From the NCBI GenBank assembly GCA_014384665.1, contig JACNFI010000391.1:1-12594 (forward strand): DNA of 12,594 nt, given 5' to 3'. The notes under the pieces were generated by a model. The model was not told where the DNA came from, searched no databases, and worked only from the letters and a program-made list of their open reading frames with translations. This stretch comes from Candidatus Cloacimonadota bacterium. GTDB lineage: Bacteria > Cloacimonadota > Cloacimonadia > JGIOTU-2. Made by a program: the position numbers and the translations under genes. Every line of letters begins with the position of its first letter. The first letter of the stretch is position 1. Positions 1 through 6,229 of the stretch are shown piece after piece.

Positions 1-9
1 AAATACCTT

Positions 10-35
10 GCCACAGAGGCACAGAGAACACAGAG
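10..35. repeat. CACAGAG-type dispersed repeat, single arm
   Basis: GCCACAGAGGCACAGAGAAC and the bases that follow are built from the unit CACAGAG. The same type of sequence forms both arms of the inverted repeat at 11876-11949. Only one arm is seen here; the partner may lie left of the window. Confidence 0.7.
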
Positions 36-86
36 ATAATTTCTATTTCTTGTTTAATTATTCTCTGTTTCAAACTCTGTATATAA

Positions 87-133
87 TTTTCATGCTCCTT
101 TGTGCCGATATATCGGCATGAGTGTTTCATATG
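87..133 (+). repeat. 47-nt direct repeat, copy 1
   Basis: This matches 560-606 at about 40 of 47 positions, sharing TTTTCAT, CTCCTTTGTGCCGA, ATGAGT and TTTCATAT. Copy 1 contains a perfect 14-nt palindrome, GCCGATATATCGGC (104-117), which is degraded in copy 2. The two copies enclose the inverted-repeat cluster. Confidence 0.75.
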
Positions 134-161
134 TAAATCTCTTTTTTTAGCCACGAATTTA

Positions 162-382
162 CCCCGTTAGATAGCACCATATTAGAGTAGGAAGTATCTA
201 ACTAGTGTTGCATTCTTAAATTAAGTATGCAAACTTAATCTACAGATGTCATTCTGAACGAAGTGAAGAATCTCAAGCATTCAAGAGATTCTTCGTCCCC
301 GATAACAATCGGGGATTCAGAATGACAATTTAAATGTCCTATTATTTTCAGAATGATATACTAGCAAGAATATCTAACGGGG
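162..382. repeat. Inverted repeat, 12-bp arms
   Basis: CCCCGTTAGATA at 162-173 is the exact reverse complement of TATCTAACGGGG at 371-382. The arms enclose the palindromic element at 248-326, so the structure is nested. A further partial copy, TATCTAACTA, occurs near 197. Confidence 0.7.
248..326. repeat. Nested palindromic element (ATTCTGAA type)
   Basis: The outer arms GTCATTCTGAA (248-258) and TTCAGAATGAC (316-326) are perfect reverse complements. Inside are two more perfect hairpins: GAAGAATCTC/GAGATTCTTC (265-274 with 285-294) and CCCCGAT/ATCGGGG (297-303 with 308-314). Three nested or adjacent stems in 79 nt are typical of a small palindromic repeat family such as a REP/MITE-like unit. 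I see no coding capacity. Confidence 0.8.
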
Positions 383-396
383 CAAGCACGAACTTC

Positions 397-460
397 ACCC
401 CGTGAAATATTATGTTATTATAAGTGCTTATCATTTCTATACGCTTTTATTTCACGGGGT
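397..460. repeat. Inverted repeat, 13-bp arms
   Basis: ACCCCGTGAAATA (397-409) and TATTTCACGGGGT (448-460) are perfect reverse complements around a 38-nt AT-rich loop. Related CACGAA...ACCCCG sequence also precedes the left arm of the 162-382 repeat, so the two elements share sequence. Confidence 0.75.
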
Positions 461-520
461 AAACACGAACTATCAATAACAGTATTTTATTTATTAAAAT
501 CAAACATCCTACTTAATTAA

Positions 521-556
521 CCAATTCAACCAATTCAACCAATTCAACTAATTCAA
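521..556. repeat. 9-bp tandem repeat, four copies
   Basis: CCAATTCAA is repeated three times exactly and once as CTAATTCAA (548-556). It is followed by a partial CAATTTT. Such arrays typically vary in copy number by slippage. Confidence 0.85.
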
Positions 557-559
557 CAA

Positions 560-606
560 TTTTCATTCTCCTTTGTGCCGAAATATTGATATGAGTATTT
601 CATATA
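560..606 (+). repeat. 47-nt direct repeat, copy 2
   Basis: This is the degenerate second copy of the repeat at 87-133, in the same orientation and offset by 473 nt. The internal palindrome of copy 1 has been lost through several substitutions. Confidence 0.75.
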
Positions 607-667
607 ATTATTGTCAAATCCTGCTCTGTATAACTTAAATTAATGTATATTTTTTATGTTAGTTTGT

Positions 668-1699
668 TTAGAAGCAAAGTATTTTATATCTGAAACCAAG
701 AATTACATTACGATATAAGGGACAAGAGACACCTTTATCAGGAAATTCATAAGGTGTGTTGGAATTATTCATTAAATAGAACATTTCACGGCAGCCGGGT
801 CCACAAGGCGGAGCATTAGAATCAACACTTAAGATTAGCCATTCGGAAACATTACTTCTAATAAAGTGCAAAGGGAATTCACCATTCTTATCTATATCTA
901 AGCAAGCAGGATTGTATGTGGAATCATTCTCAACTGAATCAAACGAAAAACAGATTGAAATATCATTCAGATCTGGCAGTGAACTGCCCATCCAATTGCA
1001 AAAAGCGTTTGCTTCAAACCATCTGAGATTTGTAACAGGCCCATAAACAAAATTAGAAGGAGCAGATTTCCAGTAAGGTGAATCGTTTAAATTCCAATCC
1101 ATCGGAGCACTCATATTGAATATTCCCTGAAAATTCCAGCCCACTTCCGGATTTGCCATTACTCCTTTTTTTACAAGCCAATATTCTTTAATTTCGTATC
1201 CATCAGTATTGATAAATGCAACAAACTGTTCATTTGAAACTTCAAATTTGCTTATGTAAAAATCTTTTGCGGCTTCAAAAACTTTTTTCTCATCATCTTG
1301 ATAAAAACTGTATTTGCCTTTCTCAATTTTCTCCATTTCGTAATAGATTCTATCTTGAAAGATGATTTTAGGAAATGCTGTATATTCTTGAAAATTAAAG
1401 TTGTCAGGCAAAAGGTTTATCAGGATTTCAAATTGGTAATTCTCTTTTTCTTCTATCTTTCCATAATCACCGATGATTTTCTGCTCATTTAGTGCAGGAA
1501 TTTCTTTCGTATTTTTTTGGAGGATATTTATTTTAGCTTCAACTCCATTCTGAAAATTTTCAATTTTATATTTTATAACAAGAGAACTATCAGAAAGATG
1601 TTCATTTACATTCAACAGAATAGGCGGTTGAAAGGAAAAGAGATTTCCAAAAGCAAGCAAAAGCGACAAAAAAACAAAAATTTTGAAACAATTCTTCAT
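668..1699 (-). CDS. Exported SUMF1/formylglycine-generating-enzyme-fold protein
   Basis: The 343-aa protein opens with a signal peptide (basic start, then a hydrophobic stretch at residues 5-23), so it is probably exported. Residues 25-130 form an unassigned region, probably beta-rich. Residues about 146-340 carry hallmarks of the SUMF1/FGE-sulfatase fold: FYISKFEVSNEQFVAFI (146-162), PVTNLRWFEANAFCNWMG (221-238), NVSEWL (283-288) and a terminal GFRY (335-338). The usual GFRC-type ending has Tyr in place of Cys, so I would not predict formylglycine-generating activity. Many family members are structural or ligand-binding rather than enzymes. The Cys-rich loop CGPGC (299-303) could form disulfides. 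There is no clear ribosome-binding site before the ATG; a TTGACA box lies 35 nt upstream. The gene appears monocistronic. Confidence 0.8.
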   Translation of the reverse strand: MKNCFKIFVFLSLLLAFGNLFSFQPPILLNVNEHLSDSSLVIKYKIENFQNGVEAKINILQKNTKEIPALNEQKIIGDYGKIEEKENYQFEILINLLPDNFNFQEYTAFPKIIFQDRIYYEMEKIEKGKYSFYQDDEKKVFEAAKDFYISKFEVSNEQFVAFINTDGYEIKEYWLVKKGVMANPEVGWNFQGIFNMSAPMDWNLNDSPYWKSAPSNFVYGPVTNLRWFEANAFCNWMGSSLPDLNDISICFSFDSVENDSTYNPACLDIDKNGEFPLHFIRSNVSEWLILSVDSNAPPCGPGCREMFYLMNNSNTPYEFPDKGVSCPLYRNVILGFRYKILCF

Positions 1700-1725
1700 A
1701 TCTTTTATTTCAGAAAATTGAAATA

Positions 1726-1734
1726 TCCTGTCAA
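1726..1734 (-). promoter_or_regulatory. Candidate -35 box, TTGACAGGA
   Basis: On the minus strand this reads TTGACAGGA and begins 35 nt before the ATG at 1699. The same nine bases recur upstream of two other minus-strand genes (8045-8053 and 9793-9801). The -10 is not clear. Normal spacing would place the transcript start at or near the ATG, which suggests a leaderless message. Confidence 0.4.
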
Positions 1735-1747
1735 ATTATTTTTTTTT

Positions 1748-1907
1748 ATGATTATTCAATTAGTTCAGCATAGGTTATAACATTCGTATTTTATTTCTTG
1801 GCTTCTTGTAACATCCCGATAATATCGGGATCCCGATTGTGAATATTGCAAGTGAGGACACTTGCATTACAAAATAAAAGTAAAACCTGATTTAATTGAA
1901 TAATCAT
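1748..1907. repeat. Spacer with inverted repeats between divergent genes
   Basis: Perfect 15-bp arms ATGATTATTCAATTA (1748-1762) and TAATTGAATAATCAT (1893-1907) bracket the spacer. Inside are TCCCGAT/ATCGGGA (1814-1820 with 1824-1830) and TGCAAGTG/CACTTGCA (1847-1854 with 1859-1866), plus TTTTATTT/AAATAAAA (1789-1796 with 1872-1879). The whole looks like a non-coding palindromic insertion between the SUMF1-fold gene and gap. Confidence 0.7.
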
Positions 1908-1935
1908 ATTTTTTTTTAAACTTAAAATGATTTTC

Positions 1936-1969
1936 TTGACATTGAAATATGATATAACTAACTAAATTG
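1936..1969 (+). promoter_or_regulatory. Candidate gap promoter
   Basis: TTGACA at 1936-1941 is a consensus -35. The -10 is ambiguous: TATAAC (1953-1958) is a good match but only 11 nt away, while TAACTA (1959-1964) has 17-nt spacing but a poor sequence. The ATG at 1994 is preceded by AAGGAG (1981-1986). Confidence 0.45.
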
Positions 1970-1993
1970 CAAAAAAATCAAAGGAGATAAATT

Positions 1994-2989
1994 ATGATTA
2001 ATATAGCAATCAATGGATTTGGAAGAATTGGAAGATTGGTCTTTCGCGTTATGCAAGAAAGAGATAATATTAATGTAGTTGCTGTAAATGATATTACAGA
2101 CGCAAAAACTTTAGCACAATTACTAAAATATGATTCCACGCATGGTCAGTTCAAAGGTTCAGTTGAAGCCAAAGAAAATGCCTTAATAGTCAATGGAAAA
2201 GAAATCAAAGTTTTTGCAATAAGAGACCCTGCAAACCTTCCCTGGAAAGAACTGAACATTGATGTAGTTATTGAAGCTACAGGTGTATTTCGTAAAAGAG
2301 CACAGATTGCAAAGCATCTTGAAGCAGGTGCAAAAAAGGTCTTATTAACAGTCCCTGCAAAAGATGAGATTGATGCAACAATTGTTTTAGGTGTAAATGA
2401 TTATATGCTGAAACCTGAACATAAAATTGTATCCAATGCTTCTTGCACCACTAATTGCCTGGCTCCTCTCGTAAAGGTGTTGAATGATAATTTTGGCATC
2501 AAATATGGACTTATGACTACAATCCACGCCTATACAAGTGACCAAAGACTTTTGGATGCACCACATAAAGATTTACGAAGAGCTCGTTCTGCAGCAATGA
2601 ATATTATACCAACAACTACAGGAGCAGCCAAAGCTACAGGAAAAGTTATTCCGGAATTAGATGGCAAATTAGATGGGATGGCAATGCGTGTTCCTGTTGT
2701 GAATGGCTCTATTGTTGACTTTTTGTGCGTTGTTAATAAATCAACTTCTGCAGATGAAATTAATATTGCGATGAAAAAAACTGCTGAAAATGATTTAAAA
2801 GGTATTTTACAATATTCTGAAGAGCCATTAGTGTCAACTGATATTATTGGCAATTCTTATTCAAGTATTTTTGATTCAAGTTTAACAAAGGTTATGGATG
2901 GAAATTTTGTTAAAGTTGTTTCCTGGTATGATAATGAGTGGGGCTATTCCTGCCGTGTAGTGGATTTGATTGAAAGGATTGCTGAGTAA
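1994..2989 (+). CDS. gap: Type I glyceraldehyde-3-phosphate dehydrogenase
   Basis: This cytoplasmic glycolytic enzyme oxidises glyceraldehyde 3-phosphate with NAD and phosphate to 1,3-bisphosphoglycerate, and works reversibly in gluconeogenesis. At 331 aa it is full length. The Rossmann motif GFGRIGR is at residues 9-14 and neighbours, with N32-D33 (VAVND) where NAD-specific enzymes have an Asp that contacts the adenosine ribose. The catalytic signature SNASCTTNCLAP is present with nucleophile C151, and H178 (TTIHAYT) is the general base. PTTTGAAKA (207-215) and WYDNEWGYSCRV (311-322) are the expected phosphate-site and C-terminal motifs. An AAGGAG ribosome-binding site lies 7 nt before the ATG. 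It stands alone, ends at a strong terminator, and is a housekeeping gene flanked by accessory material. Confidence 0.97.
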   Translation: MINIAINGFGRIGRLVFRVMQERDNINVVAVNDITDAKTLAQLLKYDSTHGQFKGSVEAKENALIVNGKEIKVFAIRDPANLPWKELNIDVVIEATGVFRKRAQIAKHLEAGAKKVLLTVPAKDEIDATIVLGVNDYMLKPEHKIVSNASCTTNCLAPLVKVLNDNFGIKYGLMTTIHAYTSDQRLLDAPHKDLRRARSAAMNIIPTTTGAAKATGKVIPELDGKLDGMAMRVPVVNGSIVDFLCVVNKSTSADEINIAMKKTAENDLKGILQYSEEPLVSTDIIGNSYSSIFDSSLTKVMDGNFVKVVSWYDNEWGYSCRVVDLIERIAE

Positions 2990-3012
2990 TATTATATTTG
3001 CAATTTATTAAA

Positions 3013-3038
3013 AAAGCGTCACAGATTTGTGACGCTTT
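3013..3038. terminator. Bidirectional rho-independent terminator
   Basis: AAAGCGTCACA (3013-3023) pairs perfectly with TGTGACGCTTT (3028-3038) around a 4-nt loop. It is flanked by A-runs on the left and T-rich sequence on the right, so it can stop transcription of gap from the left and of the converging minus-strand operon from the right. Confidence 0.9.
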
Positions 3039-3069
3039 AGTTTTATGAATTATTGAGATTAATTAAAAA

Positions 3070-3681
3070 TTATAGTATAATTTCTTGATTCTGTGCATCT
3101 TCCTTGAGAAATATCTTCTCAATTTCTAAAAGATTCTCATTTACTATTTTTGAAAGTTGAAAAGCTCTATTAGGATTAATTTCTGCCAATTCATAAATCT
3201 TATTGTTTATGGATTTTATCGAATTAATCATCGTTTTAATTTTAAAATTATCTACTCTTTTTTCAATTATGGCAATATTTTTATCTCTCCTAATTTTTTC
3301 TTGTATACATTTATCCTTTAATTCCTCAGACTTTTTTAAGATAGTATTCTTCAATGAATTATAAATTCTGGGTGATTTTATATATTTAAGATACAAACAT
3401 TTAAAAGGATTTTTTTTCATTATTACTTTATACTTCCATTTTGAGTCATTTAATTTTCTTAAGGAATCTATTCTCATTAAAGCAATAGCTAAGCCAATAT
3501 CATTAATTTTTTTCTTTTCTTTATAATAATAATAGTATCTCAATACTTCAGAAGGTAAACCTAAATGTATGAAACTTAAGGCAGTTAATTTATCAATAAT
3601 TATCTTGAATTTAATTCTAGAAAGTGATTGAACAATTTCTGAATATAATTCTTTACATCTTTTGGATTGGATTTCAACCAT
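3070..3681 (-). CDS. Lys-rich helical protein, last gene of stator-like operon
   Basis: I do not recognise a family. From the ATG at 3681 it is 203 aa, strongly basic in its centre, predicted largely helical and without a signal peptide or membrane segment. Notable stretches are RYYYYYKEKKK near residue 45 and a Lys/Ile-rich C-terminal half. The chosen ATG lies one base after the stop codon of the preceding gene. An upstream in-frame TTG (3690) would overlap that gene. There is no Shine-Dalgarno sequence, so translational coupling is likely. I see no nuclease, helicase or ATPase motif. As the fourth gene downstream of a TolQ/ExbD-like pair it may be a cytoplasmic partner or effector of that complex; this is inferred from position only. 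Confidence 0.7.
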   Translation of the reverse strand: MVEIQSKRCKELYSEIVQSLSRIKFKIIIDKLTALSFIHLGLPSEVLRYYYYYKEKKKINDIGLAIALMRIDSLRKLNDSKWKYKVIMKKNPFKCLYLKYIKSPRIYNSLKNTILKKSEELKDKCIQEKIRRDKNIAIIEKRVDNFKIKTMINSIKSINNKIYELAEINPNRAFQLSKIVNENLLEIEKIFLKEDAQNQEIIL

Positions 3682-3682
3682 T

Positions 3683-4105
3683 TTATTCAAAAAGTCGAAA
3701 ATACTGCCTTAATAATCTTAGCGAATTATTTAAATCTTTACTTGATAATGATGGATCAAATGAATATTTAATTTTATATACAAATTCTTCTTCTTTTGAT
3801 TTTTTTATCTCATTATCATATCTTTTCCGTAAATATGTAATAGAAGCGTATAATTCACCATCTATAATAAATTGGTTATAATCAACTATGTTAACCTTAA
3901 ATAAAAATTCTTTGCTAGATGGCCATAAACGTGATTTTAATCCCTTTAAAGAATCAATTTTAGCTAAGCAAGTTTTTAACGAATCTCTAATATCGTTTGG
4001 ATTGTAAGCTTTTGAATCTTGATTTGAAATAACTATAATCAGTAGAAAGAAAAGTAAGATAAACGATATTTCAGCAAGTGAAAACTCAAAAACTTTTGAT
4101 TTCAT
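3683..4105 (-). CDS. Single-TM ExbD/MotB/ZorB-like stator partner
   Basis: This 140-aa protein has a short cytoplasmic N-terminus, one hydrophobic helix (about residues 8-27) and an extracytoplasmic domain. That is the topology of ExbD, TolR, MotB and ZorB. Glu12 in the motif LAEISFILLFFLL sits where those families keep their essential proton-binding Asp (compare ADFMTAMMAFFL of MotB), so an acidic residue is kept but changed to Glu. Residues 105-135 (strand-like FVYKIKYSFDP followed by a helix) suit a small periplasmic domain. There is no recognisable OmpA-like peptidoglycan-binding motif. It starts 6 nt after the stop of the TolQ-like gene, without a Shine-Dalgarno sequence. The pairing with that gene is the main support for the assignment; the sequence match alone is weak. 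Confidence 0.65.
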   Translation of the reverse strand: MKSKVFEFSLAEISFILLFFLLIIVISNQDSKAYNPNDIRDSLKTCLAKIDSLKGLKSRLWPSSKEFLFKVNIVDYNQFIIDGELYASITYLRKRYDNEIKKSKEEEFVYKIKYSFDPSLSSKDLNNSLRLLRQYFRLFE

Positions 4106-4111
4106 TTAATA

Positions 4112-5335
4112 CTATTTTGATATTTTGCCAAATTCTTTAATATGTTTTTTAACTGTATCAGTAAAATCTGTTAGCAATAAATCAATTATTTTCAAATCAT
4201 TACTGATTTTCTCAATACCCTTTTTCATGTCCCTTAATATTTCACTAGTTGAAGAACTTATGTTATCTTTAGCATTTTTTAAAACATTGCCAAAAGATTC
4301 GGTTTGTTCTGACAAGCCCTGAACTGCTTTATTAAATTCAGTGAAATTTGAGCTGATGCTAGTATTTACTGATTCAAGAGTTGTATTAAAATTTTGAATA
4401 ATATTTTGAAACCTTTTGTTAGCGCTTAATATAGAATTAGTTATACTCTCATCAATATTATTTGATTGATTATTTAAATTTTCACCAAAGTCTTTCAAGT
4501 TTTCATCAATCTTATTAAATAAACTTTGGAGTTTAGTACTGATGTCTCCGAAAGAATTTTGCACGGTTTCTATAGATGTTTTTAAATCAATCGATGTAAG
4601 TTGTTCATTATAATTTTCAATATTATTGATGAAAGCACTTTGCGCATTCTTAAATTTTTCATCACTTTCAGAGATGTTGTTTACTAATTTGTTTAGTGAT
4701 TGTGTCATAAAATCAAATTGATCTTTTAACAATTTTGCATTCTTTTCTGTATCTTGTGCTAAATTACTGTATGTCTTATTAAGTTCCATTCCCATATTAT
4801 CAATTGTAGTAATGAATTTATCGTGATGTTCTAATTCTTCCTCAATTATTTTTTGGTGATGTTCATGAAATGAGGTTATTAAATCTAAAAGCCCTGCTTG
4901 GGCGTTAGTGTAGCTGATTATAGTCTTTTCCTGCTGTTCTGCTAAAATATTCAATAATTCCTTTTCTCTCCTTTCTCGAATATCAGATATAATTATTATA
5001 TATCTAAAAATCAAACCTGCAATAGTTGTTGATAATGCAATACCGATTCCTTCAAAAATAATTGTAGAAGTAACAGAAACAGAACTACATTCTATAAAAG
5101 TCCTTAATAATGCTATTAAGGTTAAAGTAAAACCCAAGAAATAAGGAGAATCTTTTTCATGATACGATAATGCTTTACTTTTTTGTTGTAGCAACAATAA
5201 TATTCCATATCCTGCAACTAATATTGCCGGAAAATAGACCCTTATTTTATATATTCCAGAAAATATAGATGCTGTTGAAAGTAACAAAAATAGAACAAAT
5301 AATATGATTGGACTAATTTTTGATATAAATTTCAT
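4112..5335 (-). CDS. MotA/TolQ/ExbB-like (ZorA-like) membrane protein with long helical tail
   Basis: This 407-aa protein has four hydrophobic segments at about residues 8-27, 33-50, 64-81 and 91-117, followed by some 290 residues of polar, heptad-rich helix. The last two segments resemble the conserved core of the MotA/TolQ/ExbB family: PYFLGFTLTLIALLRTF, and GIGIALSTTIAGLIFR (96-111), which follows the GIG.AL.TT..GL pattern. A long cytoplasmic coiled tail on such a core is characteristic of ZorA, which with ZorB forms the ion-driven anti-phage Zorya complex. The tail is also MCP- or apolipophorin-like in composition, so a sensor or methyl-accepting-like protein is an alternative. It lies 47 nt after the 179-aa gene and 6 nt before its putative ExbD/MotB-like partner. 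I propose an ion-channel stator whose tail transmits motion or signal to the soluble partners. Confidence 0.65.
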   Translation of the reverse strand: MKFISKISPIILFVLFLLLSTASIFSGIYKIRVYFPAILVAGYGILLLLQQKSKALSYHEKDSPYFLGFTLTLIALLRTFIECSSVSVTSTIIFEGIGIALSTTIAGLIFRYIIIISDIRERREKELLNILAEQQEKTIISYTNAQAGLLDLITSFHEHHQKIIEEELEHHDKFITTIDNMGMELNKTYSNLAQDTEKNAKLLKDQFDFMTQSLNKLVNNISESDEKFKNAQSAFINNIENYNEQLTSIDLKTSIETVQNSFGDISTKLQSLFNKIDENLKDFGENLNNQSNNIDESITNSILSANKRFQNIIQNFNTTLESVNTSISSNFTEFNKAVQGLSEQTESFGNVLKNAKDNISSSTSEILRDMKKGIEKISNDLKIIDLLLTDFTDTVKKHIKEFGKISK

Positions 5336-5382
5336 TGATGCTGAAATAATCTTTTCTGTAGATATTATAAAGAAAATGTAAA

Positions 5383-5922
5383 TTAACTTGTTTCGCTTAT
5401 TTCATCTGCCAATTTCAGACGGTCATCTAGAAGGCGTTTAACAAGGTCTTTTTTTAGGAAATCAGCAATATCAGCATTATTTATCTCATTAAATATTTCA
5501 GTAGTAATTTTTGCTAGTTTTAATAGTAACCGGTTCCTTTTTTCTAAGTTCCCAACCCCAAGTTCTGCTAGATGTTCTATATGTTCCTTGTCAATTTTTG
5601 TAAGTTCAGCTTTTAGAGCAGTATCAATTTTTTTTTTTGCCAATGTTCCTCCTGCTTCAACGCGATGTTCCCAGATTTCTAACTTTTTTTTATATTCAGT
5701 TTTTGCAGCTTCTAAAAGAGTTCTATTTTGCTCATTTGTTAACATTTTCTTTCTAATAAATCCCATGTTTTTCTTAGCTTCTTCATAATCATTAATCATC
5801 AAATTTTTATTCCCTGATATGACAATTTCTTGTTTTCCATTGTGTATAGAACCAGTTTCATTTTTCACATTATCTTTCACATAATCATTTAAACTTTTTG
5901 GTTTTTTTAATTTAGAGTTCAT
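5383..5922 (-). CDS. Soluble helical protein, first gene of stator-like operon
   Basis: I do not recognise a family. The 179-aa protein begins with a Lys/Asn-rich, probably disordered segment (residues 1-40, including an EIVISGN strand). Residues 45-175 are predicted to be almost continuous amphipathic helix with high Lys/Glu content, consistent with a coiled coil. There is no signal peptide or membrane segment. The ATG at 5922 is preceded by AAAGGTAGGA at good spacing, the clearest ribosome-binding site in this operon, which fits a first gene. The structured RNA terminator ends 48 nt upstream. By position it could be a cytoplasmic partner of the tail of the TolQ-like protein. Confidence 0.7.
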   Translation of the reverse strand: MNSKLKKPKSLNDYVKDNVKNETGSIHNGKQEIVISGNKNLMINDYEEAKKNMGFIRKKMLTNEQNRTLLEAAKTEYKKKLEIWEHRVEAGGTLAKKKIDTALKAELTKIDKEHIEHLAELGVGNLEKRNRLLLKLAKITTEIFNEINNADIADFLKKDLVKRLLDDRLKLADEISETS

Positions 5923-5970
5923 TTTATCCTACCTTTGCTTTTTAATGTATTTAATTTACATAATTTTGTT

Positions 5971-6000
5971 AAAAAAAGGACGCAACTTCCAATTACATCC
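5971..6000 (-). terminator. Terminator of the structured RNA
   Basis: Read on the minus strand, GGATGTAA (6000-5993) pairs with TTGCGTCC (5985-5978) around a 7-nt loop, using two G-U wobbles that exist only on this strand. Seven T residues follow directly (5977-5971). It lies 48 nt before the start codon of the stator-like operon, so it could also act as an attenuator. Confidence 0.8.
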
Positions 6001-6118
6001 TGCTTAGAGGTATCACCATACCCGACCAACAAGACATAAGAAAGTGCGCCCACAAGGGACGCAGCCTTCTTACTCGATCTGTTGGTCTTAAAAATTAGTG
6101 ATTTTCTAAGCAGAACCA
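5971..6118 (-). ncRNA. Structured non-coding RNA, unassigned (6S-like shape)
   Basis: The region is visibly more GC-rich than its surroundings and folds compactly. An 8-bp closing stem pairs CTGCTTAG (6113-6106) with CTAAGCAG (6007-6000). An asymmetric internal bubble is open on the 5' side (about 6105-6088) and carries a small hairpin on the 3' side, GGTAT-GGTG-ATACC (6022-6009). An 8-bp stem GACCAACA/TGTTGGTC (6087-6080 with 6031-6024) leads to an apical hairpin, TGCGTCCC/GGGCGCA with one bulge (6063-6045), and AAGAA/TTCTT. A terminator closes the 3' end. Closing stem, large bubble with a 3'-side hairpin, and long terminal arm recall 6S RNA, but I cannot match conserved bases. A leader or attenuator element of the downstream operon is the other option. 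The 5' end is approximate. Confidence 0.65.
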
Positions 6119-6229
6119 GTAAAAGGTGCTAAGATCTTAATTATTTTGCTTTTAATTAGCTAAGTCATATTTACTCCATAATCAGTCATACCTTATACTT
6201 TTGCTTGGCACTGAAATATTTATTGAAGT

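Larger units (their letters stand above)
1..667. other. Gene-free repeat mosaic
   Basis: I see no credible coding region here on either strand. The stretch consists of several dispersed-repeat types listed separately: a CACAGAG-type half repeat, a 47-nt direct repeat at both ends, nested inverted repeats in the middle and a 9-bp tandem array. It lies downstream of the minus-strand SUMF1-fold gene that ends at 668, and no clear terminator hairpin follows that gene. Confidence 0.7.

Noticed and set aside
1..667. CRISPR array
   Set aside because: Repeats are few, of different sequence and not regularly spaced; no cas genes are present.
1298..1780. Two plus-strand open frames opposite the SUMF1-fold gene
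   Set aside because: They are opposite-strand shadows with Phe/Ile/Lys-rich, low-quality translations and no ribosome-binding site.
2530..2853. Minus-strand open frame inside gap
   Set aside because: Complementary shadow of a strongly conserved gene; no family resemblance.
5971..6118. Type III toxin-antitoxin RNA or retron msr-msd
   Set aside because: No tandem repeats of about 36 nt, no ToxN-like gene and no reverse transcriptase in the window.
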